This document shows positions 63,939 to 64,000 of a DNA stretch of 64,000 bases, one piece after another. Under the pieces are notes generated by a model. The model ran no database searches. It worked only from the letters and a program-made list of their open reading frames with translations, and was not told the DNA's origin. The stretch is from an uncultured Clostridia bacterium (GTDB lineage Bacteria > Bacillota > Clostridia > UBA1381). Every line of letters begins with the position of its first letter. The stretch's first letter is position 1. Made by a program: the position numbers and the translations under genes. The stretch lies in assembly GCA_947591315.1 (NCBI GenBank), contig CANQDD010000007.1, forward strand, positions 35,662 to 99,661, given 5' to 3'.

Positions 63939-64000
63939 GGCCCCCTTGTCAAAGGGGGCTGGCGCGCGGAGCGCGACTGGGGGATTCCTTTTCTATTTAT
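63939..64000. repeat. Palindromic intergenic repeat (type A), cut by window edge
   Basis: GGCCCCCTTGTCAAAGGGGG, then GCGCGCGGAGCGCG, CTGGGGGATTCC and TTTT. It matches the opening half of the unit at 1071 with a different inner hairpin and leaves the window before the second half. Confidence 0.85.

Overview
The window looks like one chromosomal segment of a Gram-positive, probably anaerobic, spore-lineage Firmicute of class Clostridia, at roughly 50% GC. The evidence is a CIRCE-controlled groESL, spoVT behind a sigma-G-type promoter, SpoIID, a BofC-like protein, BlaI/BlaR1 pairs, mini-RNase III next to cysS, a split transketolase, FeoB with its small Cys-rich partner, and S-layer-homology (SLH) surface proteins. 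The species cannot be named from this sequence alone. Several exported proteins and enzymes point to pectin (rhamnogalacturonan I, RG-I) as a food source: two PL11 lyases, GH35 and GH42 beta-galactosidases, mannonate dehydratase and a GH43 enzyme.

Layout. 1-3035: a BlaI repressor with the start of its M56 sensor/protease, and a polytopic membrane protein whose promoter and operators copy those of blaI. 3310-9403: operon GH42-GH35-uxuA, read away from a divergent AraC regulator. 9502-23211: a duplicated-domain SLH protein behind an ECF-type promoter, two large exported PL11 rhamnogalacturonan lyases with different accessory domains, a cell-wall amidase with an iron alcohol dehydrogenase, and spoIID. 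23301-32648: glmS, a BofC-like protein, groES-groEL, a DUF1015 protein, ybaK and mutS2. 33008-39397: GH43 plus a DUF1961 protein, a lipoprotein, split transketolase, mrnC and cysS. 39997-47371: an LRR surface protein, spoVT, copA and a YtrA-type GntR/ABC exporter operon. 47615-50593: the feo iron-uptake operon. 50773-55502: a second BlaI/BlaR1 pair with a small secreted protein and a large SLH/beta-propeller protein. 55624-60225: lysA and the tig-clpP-clpX operon. 60406-63846: a DUF308 membrane protein, a conserved small protein, and an ECF sigma factor with its DUF4179 partner.

Four kinds of non-coding structure stand out. (1) Three unlinked loci (29374-29548, 39535-39807, 61273-61468) share one design: a strong promoter, a long perfect or near-perfect closing helix, an apical helix holding a GUCAAAAACG-like hairpin, a short 3' tail and an intrinsic terminator. 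I read them as paralogous copies of one structured RNA, the best candidate here for something undescribed. (2) Ten intergenic clusters of palindromic repeats, built from about four modules, fill most of the gaps. (3) Arrays of a GGGGACACTAAA motif lie in two convergent gene gaps. (4) Three promoters share one BlaI-type layout, with one palindrome between -35 and -10 and one at the start site.

How the parts may work together (inference): the exported PL11 enzymes cut the RG-I backbone. Galactan side chains would go to the GH42/GH35 enzymes, which lack signal peptides, and uronates to UxuA. GH43 would handle arabinose or xylose decorations. The SLH proteins would sit on the cell surface, while BlaI/BlaR1 and the ECF sigma/DUF4179 pair sense the envelope.
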